A DNA stretch of 64,000 nt, taken from positions 68,414,823-68,478,822 of the forward strand of contig NC_080419.1 of NCBI RefSeq assembly GCF_029873635.1, given 5' to 3'. The notes below the pieces were generated by a model. The model searched no databases. It was not told the origin of the DNA and saw only the letters and a program-made list of their open reading frames with translations. Both the position numbers and the translations under genes were made by a program. The stretch is from Malania oleifera (taxonomy: Eukaryota; Streptophyta; Magnoliopsida; Santalales; Ximeniaceae). Positions 12,310 to 25,787 of the stretch are shown piece after piece; within the stretch, counting starts at the first letter, position 1, and each line of letters opens with the position of its first letter.

Positions 12310-12455
12310 GTGCCCCGACAGGATTCGTTGACGAATATCATTCTCTCGTCGACGAGTTACTCTATCATTATCATCGATGTGTGCTATTTGATCGTCGACA
12401 AGTGGCTCTTTAGTTTTCGTTGACGAGAGCCTCTGGCTCATCAATGAGTGCAATT
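12310..12455. repeat. Internal TCGTCGACGA word array upstream of the N1 extra ORF
   Basis: Words such as TTCGTTGACGAA, TCGTCGACGAG, TCGTCGACAAG and TCATCAATGAG lie between the end of RNase H (12516) and the start of the extra ORF (12180). They are the same word type as in the N1 LTRs at 9570-9850 and 29666-29930. A C/T-rich leader with an imperfect direct repeat (CTAACCCCTCCTTC) follows at about 12240-12275. Confidence 0.8.
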
Positions 12456-12515
12456 AAAACTGCCTTGGCGTTCAGTTGTAGGCCACTTTAGAACAAAATG
12501 ATTTGAGTGTTTTGA

Positions 12516-14348
12516 TCATAGGTCCTTTGGAGTGCACATCCCCAACTCATGTCTAATTTTACTAAATCTTTCTTCGTTTAGAGATTTAGTCAAAATGTCA
12601 GCTAATTGATTTTCAGTACTTGCATATACTAATTCAACGTGCCCCTTTTGTGTGTGATCTCGAATAAAATGGTGTCGGATTTCAATGTGTAGTCCTAGAG
12701 TGTAGGCACGGATTTTTCGAGATGTTGATGGTATTAGTATTGTCACAATGGATCAATGTACCTTTTATCAATATTTTGAAGTCTTCAAGTTGCTACTTCA
12801 TATACAATGTTTGAGTGCAACAACTACCAGCTTCTGTGTATTCAACCTCGATGATTGAAAAGGCAACGGAATTTTGTTTCTTACAAAACCATAACACAAG
12901 AGAGTGTCCAAGGAAGTGACATGTTCCACTGGTACTTTTTCTATCTGTTTTGCACCCCCCATAGTCAGCATCTAAATAGCAGGTGAGATCAAATGGAGCA
13001 TTCTTAGGGTAAAAGAGCCCTAAGTAATGTGTTGCTGCTAGGTACCTAAATATTCTCACAACAGCATTAAGATGTGACTCTTTGGGACATGACAGGAATC
13101 TAGCATGCAAGCAAACATTGAACATAATATCTGGTCTACTAGAAGTGAGGTATTGTAAACTACCAATCATCCCTCTATATAATTTTTGGTCAACATACTC
13201 CCCTTTTTCATCACTGTCAAGCTTTATTGTTATGCTCATAGGGGTTGCTTTGCTTTTTCCTATTTCAAGTCCAAATTTCTTGAGCATGTCCTTAACGTAT
13301 TTAACTTGATTAATGAATATACCATTTTTCAATTGTTTAATTTGCAAGCCAAGGAAGAAGGTTAATTCGCCCATCATACTCATCTCAAAGTCTTCTGCAT
13401 AGTCCGGGAAAATTCTTTACACATATTTTCATTCGTAGCACCAAAAAATGATATCATCTACGTAAATTTGTATAACTAGCATATCATTTTCCTTATGTTT
13501 CAAGAATAAAGTAGTATCAAGCTATCCTCTAGTGAAGCCATCTTCCAAGAGAAACTTGCTTAAACATTCATACCAAGCTCTTAGTGCTTTCTTAAGTCCA
13601 TAAAGGGCTTTTGAGAGTTTAAATACATGTTTGGGGTGAGTATGACTCTCAAAACCTGAGGGTTGTCTGACATATACTTATTCATTAATATATCCATTTA
13701 AAAAATGCACTTTTGACATCCATTTGAAATAGTTTGAAATTTTTTAAGTAGACAAAGGCAAGTAGCATCCCAATGGCTTCGAGTCTTGCTACAGGGGCAT
13801 AAGTTTCATCATAGTCAATTCCTTCTTGTTGGTTATACCCTTGTGCAACAAGCCTCGCTTTGTTTCTCACAATGTTACCATCTTCATCTTTCTTATTCTT
13901 AAACACCAATTCTCGTCATTCTTAGCCTCCTCAAAGTTTTTAGGCTCTATTTGGGACACGAAGGCTATATGATTACATCCACTTCTTAAGTGAGACCTAG
14001 TACTAACTCCTTGGGATGGATTACCTATGATGAGATTAGTTGGGTGATTCTTAACGAATTTCCAAGTTCTATTGAGTTCCTAATTTTCTTCTTCTTCGGG
14101 TTTCATAGACTCTTCTTGAGGTGATGACTCTTGATGATCATTTTTTATTTCTTGGGAATTTTCATTTTGTTCATCACTTATCTTAAGTTGCTCAAGTTCC
14201 CTTTCAACTCTCATGGTAGTTACTTGATTAACCAAGTCAATTGCTATTTTGGGTGCATATGGGTTAGTTTCATCAAAAACAACATGCATTGACTTTTGAA
14301 TAGTTTGGCTTCTTTTATTAAACACTCTATAAGCTTTACTGTTCATTG
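12516..14348 (-). pseudogene. N1 pol, 3' part: integrase tail, RT and RNase H
   Basis: On the minus strand the order is the integrase C-terminal/linker (MNSKAYRVFNKRSQTIQ, 14080-14346), RT ([19 protein letters not shown], 13685-13909), a YVDD catalytic box near 13460, the RT connection (MMGELTFFLGLQIKQ, from 13383) and RNase H with DADYGGC and DRKSTSGTC (about 12900-13000). The frame is broken at several points, including after YVDD and near 12790. The 5' half of pol continues at 26635 beyond element B. Confidence 0.85.
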
Positions 14349-16518
14349 TGTTAATTCAGGTGTAATCCCAAGAGGAGAGTGAATTGGCTTTTTAAAAATA
14401 TTTAAGTTTATTTTACCACTTAATCCCTATTTCAATATTTAACAAATTAATTACAAGGGCTTGAAATTAATTCAAATTATTATCTCAATAAATTTTATTT
14501 TACCCAATTAATTATCAAGGGCATATAATATAAATCAACATACAAACATGCAAAAACTGATAACAAAATGCAAGCAGAAATTAAAAAGATAATGGAAGAG
14601 AGAAGACAAACACGATTTTTCGAGGTTCAACCAACGCAACCTACATCCTCGCCTTGAGCAAACTACTCAAGGATTCCACTAAATCCTTGCTTCTTTAATC
14701 AGGATGGAGCTTCCTTTACAATCCGCTGCTTACAAGAGGCACAGTTTCCTCCTCACCTGGTTCATAACCCGAATCGTGATTACAATATAAAATTTCAAAT
14801 CTACAAAAACTCAATATTGCATCTAACAAAGCTAGTGAGTACAATGGAAAACCTAACACATATTCATATGATAAAACTTGAAGCTCAGTATGTATGTAAC
14901 GATGATATTGTTATATGAATGATATGCTTTACAAATCAATCCCTTAAATCAATGTCTCTCAAATATGATTTTATAAATAAATGCTTTGGAGAAAAAAATG
15001 AGGTTAAATTTAATAATACTTTAAGCAAGATTAGAAAACAAGATCCTTTCAAAAATAATCTTTGAATATGTGCAGATCTATATTCTTGCTATCAATAATT
15101 TGTATCATTGGATCTTTAAATAAATAAACAGCTTTGAATATAACAAATATTTAAACACTATGTTCGAAAAATAATATCCCTCAATAATATGTATTTAGAG
15201 GTTCTTAGGATTTGCAATCAATTACTTCTTACACTAATCAAATAGCAACCTTTTGAATGAAGATATATTTAAAACTTTCTTCAAGATTTTAGTTTTAAAC
15301 AAAAGCTTTTCTTAGGTAATGATCTTCCACAAATATATATAATAACTCAAGATCAACTTCTCAAAATGAATATTCAATGATAAATTTCTGAGATGAAAAA
15401 CTCTTTGAGAACAAGCAAACACTTAGTTTGATCACCAAACCTCAATACCAAAGTTGTTTGCTCAATAGTTGCTAATACCCCTTTTGAAAATCAGCATAAC
15501 CCAAGCTTTAATATGATGTAAATGCTTTGAAATCGCAGACAAGAGCTTAGCAATAAGTTCAACAATGTTCAGAGATGTGTATACGTTCAAGGCTCTCAAT
15601 TCTATTACCAAAGTTTTAGGCACTAGGGTTTAGAGGTTGATTATATAGGTAATCTCGGCCTTAGGATAAGTTCTAACCATTGGATCAATTTGATCAAATG
15701 TACAACCTGCGTGTTCTCTCACTAAAGATCATATTTTTAAACATCCCACAAGTTCAGACAATTCAAGATTCGGGTTTAGACATCTAATATTCCTTAAAGT
15801 ACTGAAAATTATAGTCTGGACAGAGGGTCAGACGATTGAACTGAGGGTCAGATGATTGAACTGAGGGTTCAGTCTTCTGAAGTCCCTAGTTCAGACGATT
15901 GAACTGAAGGTTCAAACTTCTGAGGGTATTATGTATGTTCTGTGTTTCAGTAATTAAATCTTCAGATGACTGAACTAATTTTTTAGTCTTCTAAGGAAAT
16001 TCTTCAGACGTCTAAAGTTGAATCTTCAGACTTCTAAGGATAATCCTCAGTCATCTGGGCAGACCCACTTCAGAATCTTTAGTTTAGTTTTTCAAAATCA
16101 TTTGAGCTTTCTTACTTTAACCTCTTATAAAACATTTTCCAGGGTTTAAAAATAAGTTCTCTAAATCTATATTTAACCCTAGAAGGTTTTCATAGGTTGC
16201 ATGTGCATATATTTTGAGCTTCTAACTATATCATATAAAATATGCACATACATCAATTCTAAATACCCATTCCCATGATTATCTTGAAATTGATGCTTGC
16301 AAAAGATGCTTGCATCTTCATTCTTCTACTCTTCTTAGTTCCATAGCTTGTGCCAGGTTATATATATATATATATATATGCTTTAATCCTCATGGCTTCT
16401 ATGACTTCATCACCTTCCATGCATGCTAACTAATGTTCTTGCTTACATTCTCAATGCACAGATCAAATACCAAGTGATTTGGCATTATCAAAATAGGATT
16501 GGACTCATAGAGTCAACA
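14349..16518 (-). mobile_element. Element B 3' LTR
   Basis: Nearly colinear with 24416-26629. It contains CAGACGTCTGAA / CAGACGACTGAAC words (about 15770-16070), TATA (15640-15650), a CpG-decayed MSA-like box TCCAATGGTTA on the minus strand (15674-15684), the hairpin CCTTGAG/CTCAAGG (14652-14672) and an AT microsatellite at 16359-16379. Confidence 0.9.
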
Positions 16519-17169
16519 AACTCCCCTTTTTTTATGATGACAAATACACGAGCAAAAATATAAAATGGGTTACGCCTAACAAGGCTCCCCCTCAAATAAT
16601 ACGCAATTAGATATTCATAAATATGAAATATGCTCATACACAATTGAAAATAGGCAATAGTTTTGTACGTATAACTCATGTACTTGTGTACTTTTGCCAA
16701 CTATTTGTGCTATAACCATATATTCTTCTCCCCTTTTTGACATCAACAAAAGGTATATAACAAAAATGTTCGGACATAATTAAATCTCAATTTTTAAAAA
16801 AATATGCAACCTTCAGATTTCAAAAATTGTACTGTAAAATACGTCTCCCTATGTTAATTCAATTTACTTCTCCTCCTTGCTAAAGCAAAAAATTGTGTTG
16901 TTGAATTAAATTGCAATGTGAACATACACAGTGTGTCAAATTTCATAGACATGGATAAGCAAAAGCAGTCACTAAAGTTCAAAGGTTATATAAGGATTAA
17001 CAAGTGTCAGTTAACATGCACTCATCATGATATGAGTTTAATACCAAATGTGAACAAATATGATACCAAGTGGGAACAAATGAGCCGAATTTGAAATTTT
17101 TAACCAATTGTGAATATTAAGTGATGTTGCTCCCCCTGAATTATGTTATCTAATATAATTCTAGGCAAC
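16519..17169 (-). other. Element B 3' noncoding region with polypurine tract
   Basis: The minus strand reads AAAAAAAGGGGAGTT directly before the LTR. The remaining 600 bp is AT-rich, with a few further purine-rich runs (near 16585 and 16735) and no ORF comparable to the extra ORF of N1 and D. Confidence 0.75.
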
Positions 17170-18660
17170 TTCTCAACTATGTGTCAAGCCTAATTCACGT
17201 CTAATTTGGATAAACCTATCATCTGCAAGTGGTTTCGTGAATATGTCTGCCCATTGTTCATCTAAGCAAACAAACTCAAGTGTCACATCTCATTTTTACA
17301 CAAGATCACGAAGAAAATGATGTCTAATTTCTATATGTTTAGTTCGTGAATGTAATATAGGATTCTTTGAGATATTTATTGCACTCGTATTGTTGCATCT
17401 TATAGGAATTGTGTCATAACTTAATCCAAAATCCGTCAATTTTTGCTTCATGTATGGCATTTGAGCACAACAACTTCCTGCCACTTTGCATTCTACCTCA
17501 GCTATGGAAATAGCAACTGAATTCTGCTTCTTGGAAAACCAAGAGACTAAATAATGTCCTAAGAAATTACATGTTCCACTTGTGCTCTTCCTATCCACTT
17601 TGCTACCAGCAAAATTAGCATCTAAATAACTGATAATCTCAAAGGATATATACTTAGGATACCATAACCCTAGTTCAATAGTTCTTATCAGGTATCTTTA
17701 AGTATTCATTTGACAGCTAACAAATGTAACCCTTTTGGTATAGCCTGAAATCTTGCGCACAAACACACGTTGAACATTATGTCAGGTCTGCTGGTAGTCA
17801 AATATAGTAAGCTACAGAGCATTCCACAATAGGGCTTGACATCTACTGGTATACCTTGTTCATCTTTGTCTAATTTCAAAGAAGAGCTCATAAGTGTCCC
17901 TAGTACTTTTCCATCTTCCATATTAAACTTTTTGAGCAGATCTCTAATGTACTTCGATTGATTTATAAAAATTTCATGTTTTGCCTGTTTGATCTGAAGT
18001 CTCAGGAAGAAATTTAGTTCACCCATCATGCTCATCTCAAATTCATTTTGCTTAGTGCTTGCAAACTCATTGCACAAGTCTTTATTTGTTGCTTCAAATA
18101 TGATATCATCTACGTATACTTGAACTAGAAGCATGTCATCTTTCTTAGACTTTATGAAAAGTGTTGTATCTATCCTTCCTCTGATAAATCCATTATTTAG
18201 TAGAAAATCGCTTAGCCTTTCATACCAAGCTTTAGGAGCTTGCTTTAAACCGTACAAGGCTTTAGTTAGTCTATAAACGTGTTTTGGATACTTATGGTTT
18301 TCAAAACCTGGGGATGTTTTACATATACCTCTTCACTTATGTAACCGTTTAAAAATGCGCTTTTGACATCCATTTGATACAGCTTGAAATCCTTAAAAGT
18401 AGCATGGGCTAAAAGCATTTGAATGGCTTCTATTCTAGCTATAGGTGCAAAAGGTTTTCTTCAAAATCTATTCCTTCTTCTTGGTTGTATCCCTGAGCTA
18501 TTGGTCTTGGCTTATTTCTAACAACTATCTCATGTTCATCTTTCTTGTTCTTATATATCCATTTTGTTCCAATAATTGTCTTATCCTCAGGTCTAGGAAC
18601 TAATGTTCATACTTTATTTCTCTCAAACTGGTTTAACTCCTCTTGCATGGACATCACCCA
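17170..18660 (-). pseudogene. Element B RT and RNase H
   Basis: The RT includes MYGLKQAPKAWYERL, an intact YVDDIIF catalytic box (about 18095-18130) and MGELNFFLRLQIKQ. RNase H follows with DRKSTSGTCNFLGHYLVSWF (17540-17598) and a C-terminal ISKNPILHSRTKHIEIRHHF block. The N-terminal RT part near 18300-18640 and the RT-RNase H junction near 17700 are frameshifted. The product would copy element RNA to DNA in the particle. Confidence 0.88.
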
Positions 18661-20280
18661 AGATTCATTCTCAATTGCTTAACTCACATTCTTAGGTTCT
18701 TCTTGAGATAGAAAGGCAAAACGACTAATCATATTCCTAAGTGAGGATCGTGCGGCTACTCCACGAAATGGTTCACCTATTATTTGATCAATGGGATGAC
18801 TCTTTATGTATTTCCATTCTATAAGTAGTTCATTAACCTCATTTTCAATTTGATTAGTTTCAGCAAATTGTTCCTTAATTTCATTTCTCTTTTCTAAATC
18901 ATTTTCAATAGACAGTTTTTTAAATTCCTTATTTATCTTAATTTCATCTCCATCAGTCCTTTTAGAGAAGGGATTTGACTCATCGAATACTACATGAATG
19001 GATCCTATTACGGTTAATGTTCGTTTATTACATACTCTGAAGGCTTTACTATCTAAGGCATACCCTAGAAAGATACCTTCATATGATTTCACATCAAACT
19101 TTCCTAAATGTTTAGTGTCTCTAAGCACAAAACATTTACAGCCAAAGACATGAAAATATGATATGTTTGGTCTATGGCCATTCCATAATTTGTAAGGAGT
19201 CTTATTTAAAGATGGTCTAATCAAAACTCTATTTAGAACATAGCAGACGGTATTTACTGCCTCAGCCCAGAAGTACTTAGGTAGTTTATGTTCGTTAAGC
19301 ATAGTTCTGGCCATTTCTTGTATGAACCTATTCTTTCTTTCAACTACACCATTTTGCTGTGGTGTCCTAGGAGCCTAAAAATTATAAGCTATTCCTAATG
19401 AATTAAAGTAGTCTTCCATGCCTTGATTTTTAAATTCTCTACGCCTATCGCTTCATATTTTAGGGACAGTACAACCCTTTTCATTTTGAATTTTCTTACA
19501 TGGATTTATGAATTCTTCACATGCTTCATCTTTGTGACCTAAAAAAAGTAACCATGTATATCTTAAATAATCATCAACTATGACGAATGCGTATGATTTT
19601 CCTCCTAAACTCTGAGTTGGGTTTGGACCAAATAAATCTAAGTGTAGCATTTGAAGTGGCCTAGTAGTAGCGATAACTTTCTTCTTCTTAAAGCTAGTTC
19701 TTGTTTTTTTTCCTAGTTGGCATGCATCACATATTTTATCTTTCACAAATTTAGTCTTAGGTAATCCCTTAACTAATTCTCCCTTTACAAGTTTAGATGT
19801 TAAGGCCATGTTTGCGTGTCCTAATCTCCTATGCCAAATCCAACTAATCTCATTTATAGCAAAAAAACAAGTAACATGTTGAGAAGCAAGATTGTCAAGG
19901 CTAGTGGTGTAGACATTTTCATGACGATAAGCATTAAACAATATTTTGTTTTTAGATTTGTTCTCTACAGTGCATTTTTCATGTTCAAATGAGACCTTAT
20001 AACTTTTATCACATAGTTGACTTATACTCAATAAGTTATGTTTCAATCCATCAACTAATAATACGTTATCAATGACAAGTGAAGGTTCCTTACCAACCTT
20101 ACCAACTCCAATGATTTTACCTTTAGAGTTATCCCCAAATGTAATGAATCCTTCATCTTTGGATATGATAGATGCGAATTCAACTTTATCTTTTGTCATA
20201 TGTCGCGAGCATCCGCTATCCATATACCACTTGTCCTTAGAGGAGGACAATCTCAAGCACATCTGCAAGACATAATCAGA
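18661..20280 (-). pseudogene. Element B protease and integrase
   Basis: From 20268 the frame reads a protease with DSGCSRHMT (aspartic active site D-S-G), then the integrase zinc-binding HRRLGHANM ... CDACQLGK and the catalytic core start HLDLFGPNPTQSLGGKSYAFVIVDDY. It is broken near 19450, where the second catalytic acid region lies, and resumes at 19314 (LNEHKLPKYFWAEAVNTVCYVLNRV) through the GYALDSKAFRVCNKR block. Stops separate the two open stretches of 271 and 211 codons. Confidence 0.88.
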
Positions 20281-20435
20281 TAACTACTTTTGGTACCCAG
20301 ATTTTCTTAGGTCCATGGGGGTTAGTACTAGAATATCCTTTGACTTTCCAGAATTTCTTAATTTTGACATCTTTATTTTTGAAAGGATAGTCAAATTTTA
20401 TGTGACCCAACCGCTTACATTTAAAACATGTAATA

Positions 20436-22832
20436 TGTAACCCCCCAAACCCTTAAACCTGGGTTCGGCGTGTTATACCTGATAAAATCCTGATATTCCA
20501 TAATTCATAGCATACATAGCGGAAAACATAAACATAATCTCCATACAACATACACCATAATACTGTAATATCATAATACCAAAGTTTAATATATCCTAAC
20601 TTGAAATCCATAAAATCCAACCATCACTTGTATTTCTATAAATACATACATCTCCAGAACATTTCAGTATTTTCGTAACCATACTTTCTAAACTGACTTA
20701 AAACATAAAGACATAAATCATAAACTTAAACTTAAACTTTATACAACTCCTCTATATATCATAAATATACCTTTTTTCTATTTACAACCCTCAAAAAGCT
20801 ATAAACCCTAAGCTCCTAAGCCCGACCTCAAGGATATCTTGAAAAAGAAATATTCATATTCGGGTGAGACACATCTTAGTAAGGGAAGAAACATACATAT
20901 TAAAACAGTGTGTGGCCAACATGAGGTATATAGATATCATTTTAATACATTTGCAAATCATTACATAACATTGAAAATGTTTTTTGAACCTAAACAATCA
21001 CATGCAAATATTTAACCCACGAGATTACCCAACGACAGGCATGATTACCTGCTCATACAAGTAGCACCCCTCTGCTCTAATACTTAGGTAACCCTAAAGT
21101 CACAACTAAAACATACCAGGACACTTACCTTACTCAGTAAGCCCTCAAGTGTTAGATTAATCTCGTACTCATGCATTCAACAATAGTTTACCGGCAAAGG
21201 CCCTAAGGATAGGGAACTCTACGCGCTCATACAATAGGTTCCCTCTGCCCTAGTACGTTATGCAGCTACTGCCACATCTGAAGCTACTAGTGCACTCGCC
21301 TTTCTCAACAAGCCCTCAGGCGAAAAGTTTGCTTTTCCAATCGTAACATGTTCTACATATAAAAATACTTCTAATATCATAATATATCATTCCTTTATGT
21401 CATTATACATTCATACACATTCATTCATGTTCATAACTTAACTTTACATTTCGTTTCACTTTAAGTGACACTTTTCCATTTGTATCGTTCACATTTGTCA
21501 CTTCATTTCATTGCATTGTCATTCCATTGTCATTTCATTGCATAACACTTTCATTTCATTTCTTCGTACTACAGCTAGTCTTTAGCCATCATTTGTTAGT
21601 TTCCACATAAAAATGCGCTAGAATCTGCTACAGTTAGTTTCCACATAGAAATGCGCTAGAATCTGCTAACATGGCTGTCTTTCAGCTGTCTTACATTTAC
21701 ATGGTTGCATTTAACATACACAAGCAACATTGTTCATATCATATTTTATTCATAAAGCTTTACTTACTTAACCTGCATCTCGTATATCAAACATATATTT
21801 ACACAAAATCTCATGCCACACAGTTTGACAGTAATTTCATACATATTCCTGTAAAATAGGTCAACCCACATTTAACATTTATATACTGAAAATACATTTC
21901 ATTCCTTACTTACTTCCTTAGAAAATACTTTCTACTTTCATTCATTTACTTTCACATATACATAGCTATATAAACAATCCTAGGCTCAAAAAACACAAAT
22001 TTCATGGCTGGCATTTTAAACTCACATATAAACATATATACATATATAAGACATAATTCATTTTAATTCATGAAAAACCTGATTTAATATATAAATTTCT
22101 CCCTTACCTAACTTTCAAACTACGCCTGTAAGATCCCTAAACTGATACCCACAGCGTTCACCTGGACCTTGAATCCAAAAATTCTAACTTAATTAAAATA
22201 AATTCCAATTAACTCAAATCTTAAGAAAAATACTTATTTACTATTTCCTAGGCTACAAATAACAATATTCCTTAAGAATATTGTAAGATAATTCACTCAA
22301 ACTGATTTTGGGATGTTTCCCAAATCTCACAACCCAATGATCAGCTCCTACAACCTTAAAGAGAATGATCCCACAAACCTCTTGGCGGTTTCGGATCATC
22401 AAACCGAGTCAGAATTGGCCCGAAATTGAAGAGAGAAGGCTAGAGCTTTATTTTAGAGAGAGAGAGAGTTCACGAAATTCAAGCTGGAAAATGAAGAACA
22501 GCCCATTTATAAGCAGGGCTTCGTCGACGAGACATGTCGATTCATCGACGAGAAACGTCTATTCGTCGACGAGGTTCTATAGAGACTTCGTCGACGAGAA
22601 GATACCTTCTTCGATGAAATTTAGAGTTCCAAAATATACTCTCTCGGGATTCCTTCATCCACGAGAAACCAAATTCATCGACGAGCTTAGAAGGACACTC
22701 GTCGACGAATATAGGACATTCGTCGATGAGGCCTATTATTTTTCTTAAAAATTCTTCCTTTCTTCCCCTTATTTTCCTTTAATCCATTTCATTCATTATA
22801 TTTTCTAATTATTTTAATTACAGGTCTTTACA
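20436..22832 (-). mobile_element. Gypsy-type solo LTR in element B gag
   Basis: Target duplication TAATA at 20431-20435 and 22833-22837; ends TGTAAC...TTTACA; 2397 bp with no internal region. Removing it restores a zinc knuckle (CFKCKRLGHIKFDY) across the junction. It shares with the element E LTRs the edge (CCCC...AACCC), a GTGAGACACATCT-type block (about 20862), a duplicated hairpin module and TCGTCGACGAG words (22518-22735). Orientation is inferred from E. Ty3/gypsy assignment rests on that likeness, as no coding sequence is present. Confidence 0.8.
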
Positions 22833-22837
22833 TAATA

Positions 22838-24359
22838 TTTATATGATAGTCTTTAGTTGGAACATACAATTTTGACTCTCTTACAAAATATCCCATGTAG
22901 AGATGTCTCTGTTTTAGATTTTCCTTCCCATTAAAACCAAAACCTTCCTTCTTTAGGGAATTTCTTTGAGCTCCTAGGAGTTTTTCAAAATTATTTTGAC
23001 CTTATGTAAATTTACAAATAAACTTAGATTTATCTTTCAAATTCTTTTCTAACTCCTTAATTTTCAAATCTTTATTTTTCATGAGAGATGCATGATATTT
23101 ATTTTGACTTTCAACTAACTTCGAAAATTCTTTCAATTTTAATTTCAAACCAAAATTTTTCTTATTCATTTTCTCAAGCATTTTAAGGGTATACAAATAT
23201 TCCTAATGCAATTCATCATAAGAAAGCATGCTATTTTCATTTTCAGAATCACTTGAATAGTAAGATGAAGTAGAACAAAAAAAATTGTACCTCGTGGTCA
23301 TCGTGAGCCATCAGACATAGATTCGCAATCTCATCATCACTGGATTCAGATTTTGAACTTTTGGTACTGTGAGTGTCCCAACCCACCTTTAAAACCTTCT
23401 TCTTCTTCTTCTTAGACACTTTCTTTAGCTGGGGATAATCTGGCTTGATATGTCCAAAGTTTATACAGTTATAACACATGGGAGGATCATCATTTTGCTT
23501 CTTGCTACTTAACTCTCCCTTTTTTGTTTTTGAGCCCTTAAATTTTCTGGTGTACTTCTTGTTCTTTCTCATGAACTCTCCAAATTTCTTAGTGATAAGT
23601 GTCATGTTTTCATTCGATTCTAAATCACTTCCCTCATTGGAGTAGTGAGATGATGCCTTAAGTGTTGTAGCTTTCTTTGCTTTAATTTGCTCATTCTTCC
23701 TCTCATTTATTGCAAGCTCATGGGTGATGAGCGATCCAATTAGTTCATCAGCAAACATCTCCTTCAGATTTCTCCCTTCTACTATTGCAATAGCTTTGGC
23801 TTCCCAAACTGGAGGTAGTTTCCTAAGTATTTTCCTAATCAACTCATAGGTAAGGTAAGATTTACCAATAGCATTTAAAGAATTCGTGATGTGTGTAAAT
23901 CTAGTGTATATGGATTGAATAAATTCATCCGCAATCATTTTAAATGCCTCAAATTCACTAGTAAGCATGTCTATCCTACTATCTTTTACTTCCTTAGTAC
24001 CTTCATATGTGACTTCTAGTTTTTCCCAAATTTCTTTAGCAGTGTTACAGGCCATCACCATATTAAATTCATTTACATCTAGTGCATAGAATAACAAATT
24101 CATTGTAGTAGCATTTATTTGCACAAATTTCCAATCTTCTTTAGTATACTCATCATCAATTTTGGGTACATTTATCTTATCAACTACTTTCATAGGGCAT
24201 GATTTCCCTTGGAAACAATTTTACACACTTTCCAATCCACATTTAAAAGATATATATACTCATTCTTCTTTTCCAATAGGTGTAAATTACACTGCATAAA
24301 ATTGGTGGCCTAGTGGACGAGTGTCCCTCACTGAATGCAGTTACACTTATGTGTGCCAT
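22838..24359 (-). pseudogene. Element B gag
   Basis: From an ATG at 24359 (MAHISVTAFSEGHSS) a frameshift near 24250 leads into a 314-codon open stretch (23249-24193) with the UBN2 domain (SEFEAFKMIADEFIQSIYTRF), a Lys-rich linker and a degenerate knuckle CYNCINFGHIKPDY (last Cys is Tyr). A Lys/Glu-rich predicted coiled-coil part follows (23002-23196), then the second knuckle, split by the solo LTR at 22832/20436. Confidence 0.87.
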
Positions 24360-24402
24360 GTGATCTTTTAACAAAATGAACAGTTAAGTCTATGTAAACC
24401 CT

Positions 24403-24413
24403 CTCTGATACCA
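24403..24413 (-). other. Element B primer-binding site
   Basis: The minus strand reads TGGTATCAGAG, matching initiator tRNA-Met, two bases inside the 5' LTR end. Confidence 0.85.
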
Positions 24414-25397
24414 AATGTTAATTCAGGTGTAATTCCAAGAGGGGGAGTGAATTGGGTATTTTAAAAATCTTTAAGTTTATTTTACCACTTAATCCCTATT
24501 TCAATATTTAACAAATTAATTACGGGGGCTTGAAATTAATTCAAATTATTATCTCAATAAATTCTATTTTACCCAATTAATTATCAAGTGTGTATAATAT
24601 AAATCAACATACAAACATACAAAAGTTGATAATGAAATGCAAGCGGAAATTAAAAAGATAAGCGAAGAGAGAAGGCAAATACGATTTTACGAGGTTCAGC
24701 CAACCCGACCTATGTCCTCACCTTGAGCAACCCACTCAAGGATTCCACTAAATCCCTGCTCCCTTAACCGGGACGAAACTTCCTTTACAATATGCTTCTT
24801 ACAAGAGGCACAGCTTCCTCCTTACCCGGTTCACAACCCGAACCGTGATTCCAATATAAAATTTCAAATTTTCAAAAACTCAATATTGTTTCTAACAAAG
24901 CTAGCGAGTACAATGGGAAACCTAACACATATTCATATGATAAAACTTGAAGCTCAGTATGTATGTAACGATGATATTGTTATATGAATGATATGCTTTA
25001 CAAATCAATCCTTTAAATCAATATCTCCCAAATATGATTTTATAAATAAATGCTTTGAAGAAAAAATAAGGTTCAAATTTCATAATACTTTAAGCAAGAT
25101 TAGAAAACAAGATCCTTTCAAAAATAATCTTTAATAATGTGGAGATCTATATTCTTGCTAACAATAATCTGTAACATTGGATCTTTGAATAAATAAACAG
25201 CTTTGAATATAGTAAAGATTTAAACACTATGTTGGAAAAATAATATCCCTCAATAATATGTATTTAGAGGTTCTTAGGATTTGCAATCAATTACTTCTTA
25301 CACTAATCAAATAGCAACCCTTTGAATGAAGATATATTTAAAACTTTTTTCAAGATTTTAGTTTTAAACAAAAGCTTTTCTCAGGTAGTGATCTTCC

Positions 25398-25400
<3 letters not shown>

Positions 25401-25440
<40 letters not shown>
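25401..25440. repeat. AT dinucleotide microsatellite
   Basis: About 20 AT units, against about 5 at the matching place in the other B LTR (near 15335). It expanded after B inserted. Confidence 0.9.
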
Positions 25441-25443
<3 letters not shown>

Positions 25444-25742
25444 AATAACTCAAGATCAACTTATCAAAATGAATATTGAATGATAAGTTTCTGAGATGAA
25501 AAACTCTTTGAGAACAAGCAAACACTGAGTTTGATCATCAAACCTCAATACCAAAGTTGTTTGCTCAATAGTTGCTGGAACCCCTTTTGAAAATCAACGT
25601 AGCCCAAGCTTTAATATGATGTAAACGCTTTGAAATCACAGACAATAGCTTAGCAATAAGTTCAACAATGTTCAAAGATGTGTATACGTTCAAGGCTCCC
25701 AATTCTATTACCAAAGCTTTAGGCACTAGGGTTTAAAGATTG

Positions 25743-25787
25743 ATTATATAGGTAATCTCGGCCTTAAGATAAATCCTAACCGTTGGA
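25743..25787 (-). promoter_or_regulatory. Element B 5' LTR promoter: intact MSA-like box and TATA
   Basis: The minus strand reads TCCAACGGTTA (25777-25787), a full match to YCYAACGGYYA, about 25 bp upstream of CTATATAATC. The 3' LTR copy differs by a CG-to-TG change. Confidence 0.62.

Noticed and set aside
22365..22748. 127-codon plus-strand ORF
   Set aside because: It is a translation of the TCGTCGACGAG word array at the edge of the solo LTR; its protein is Arg/Asp/Ser repeats with no domain.
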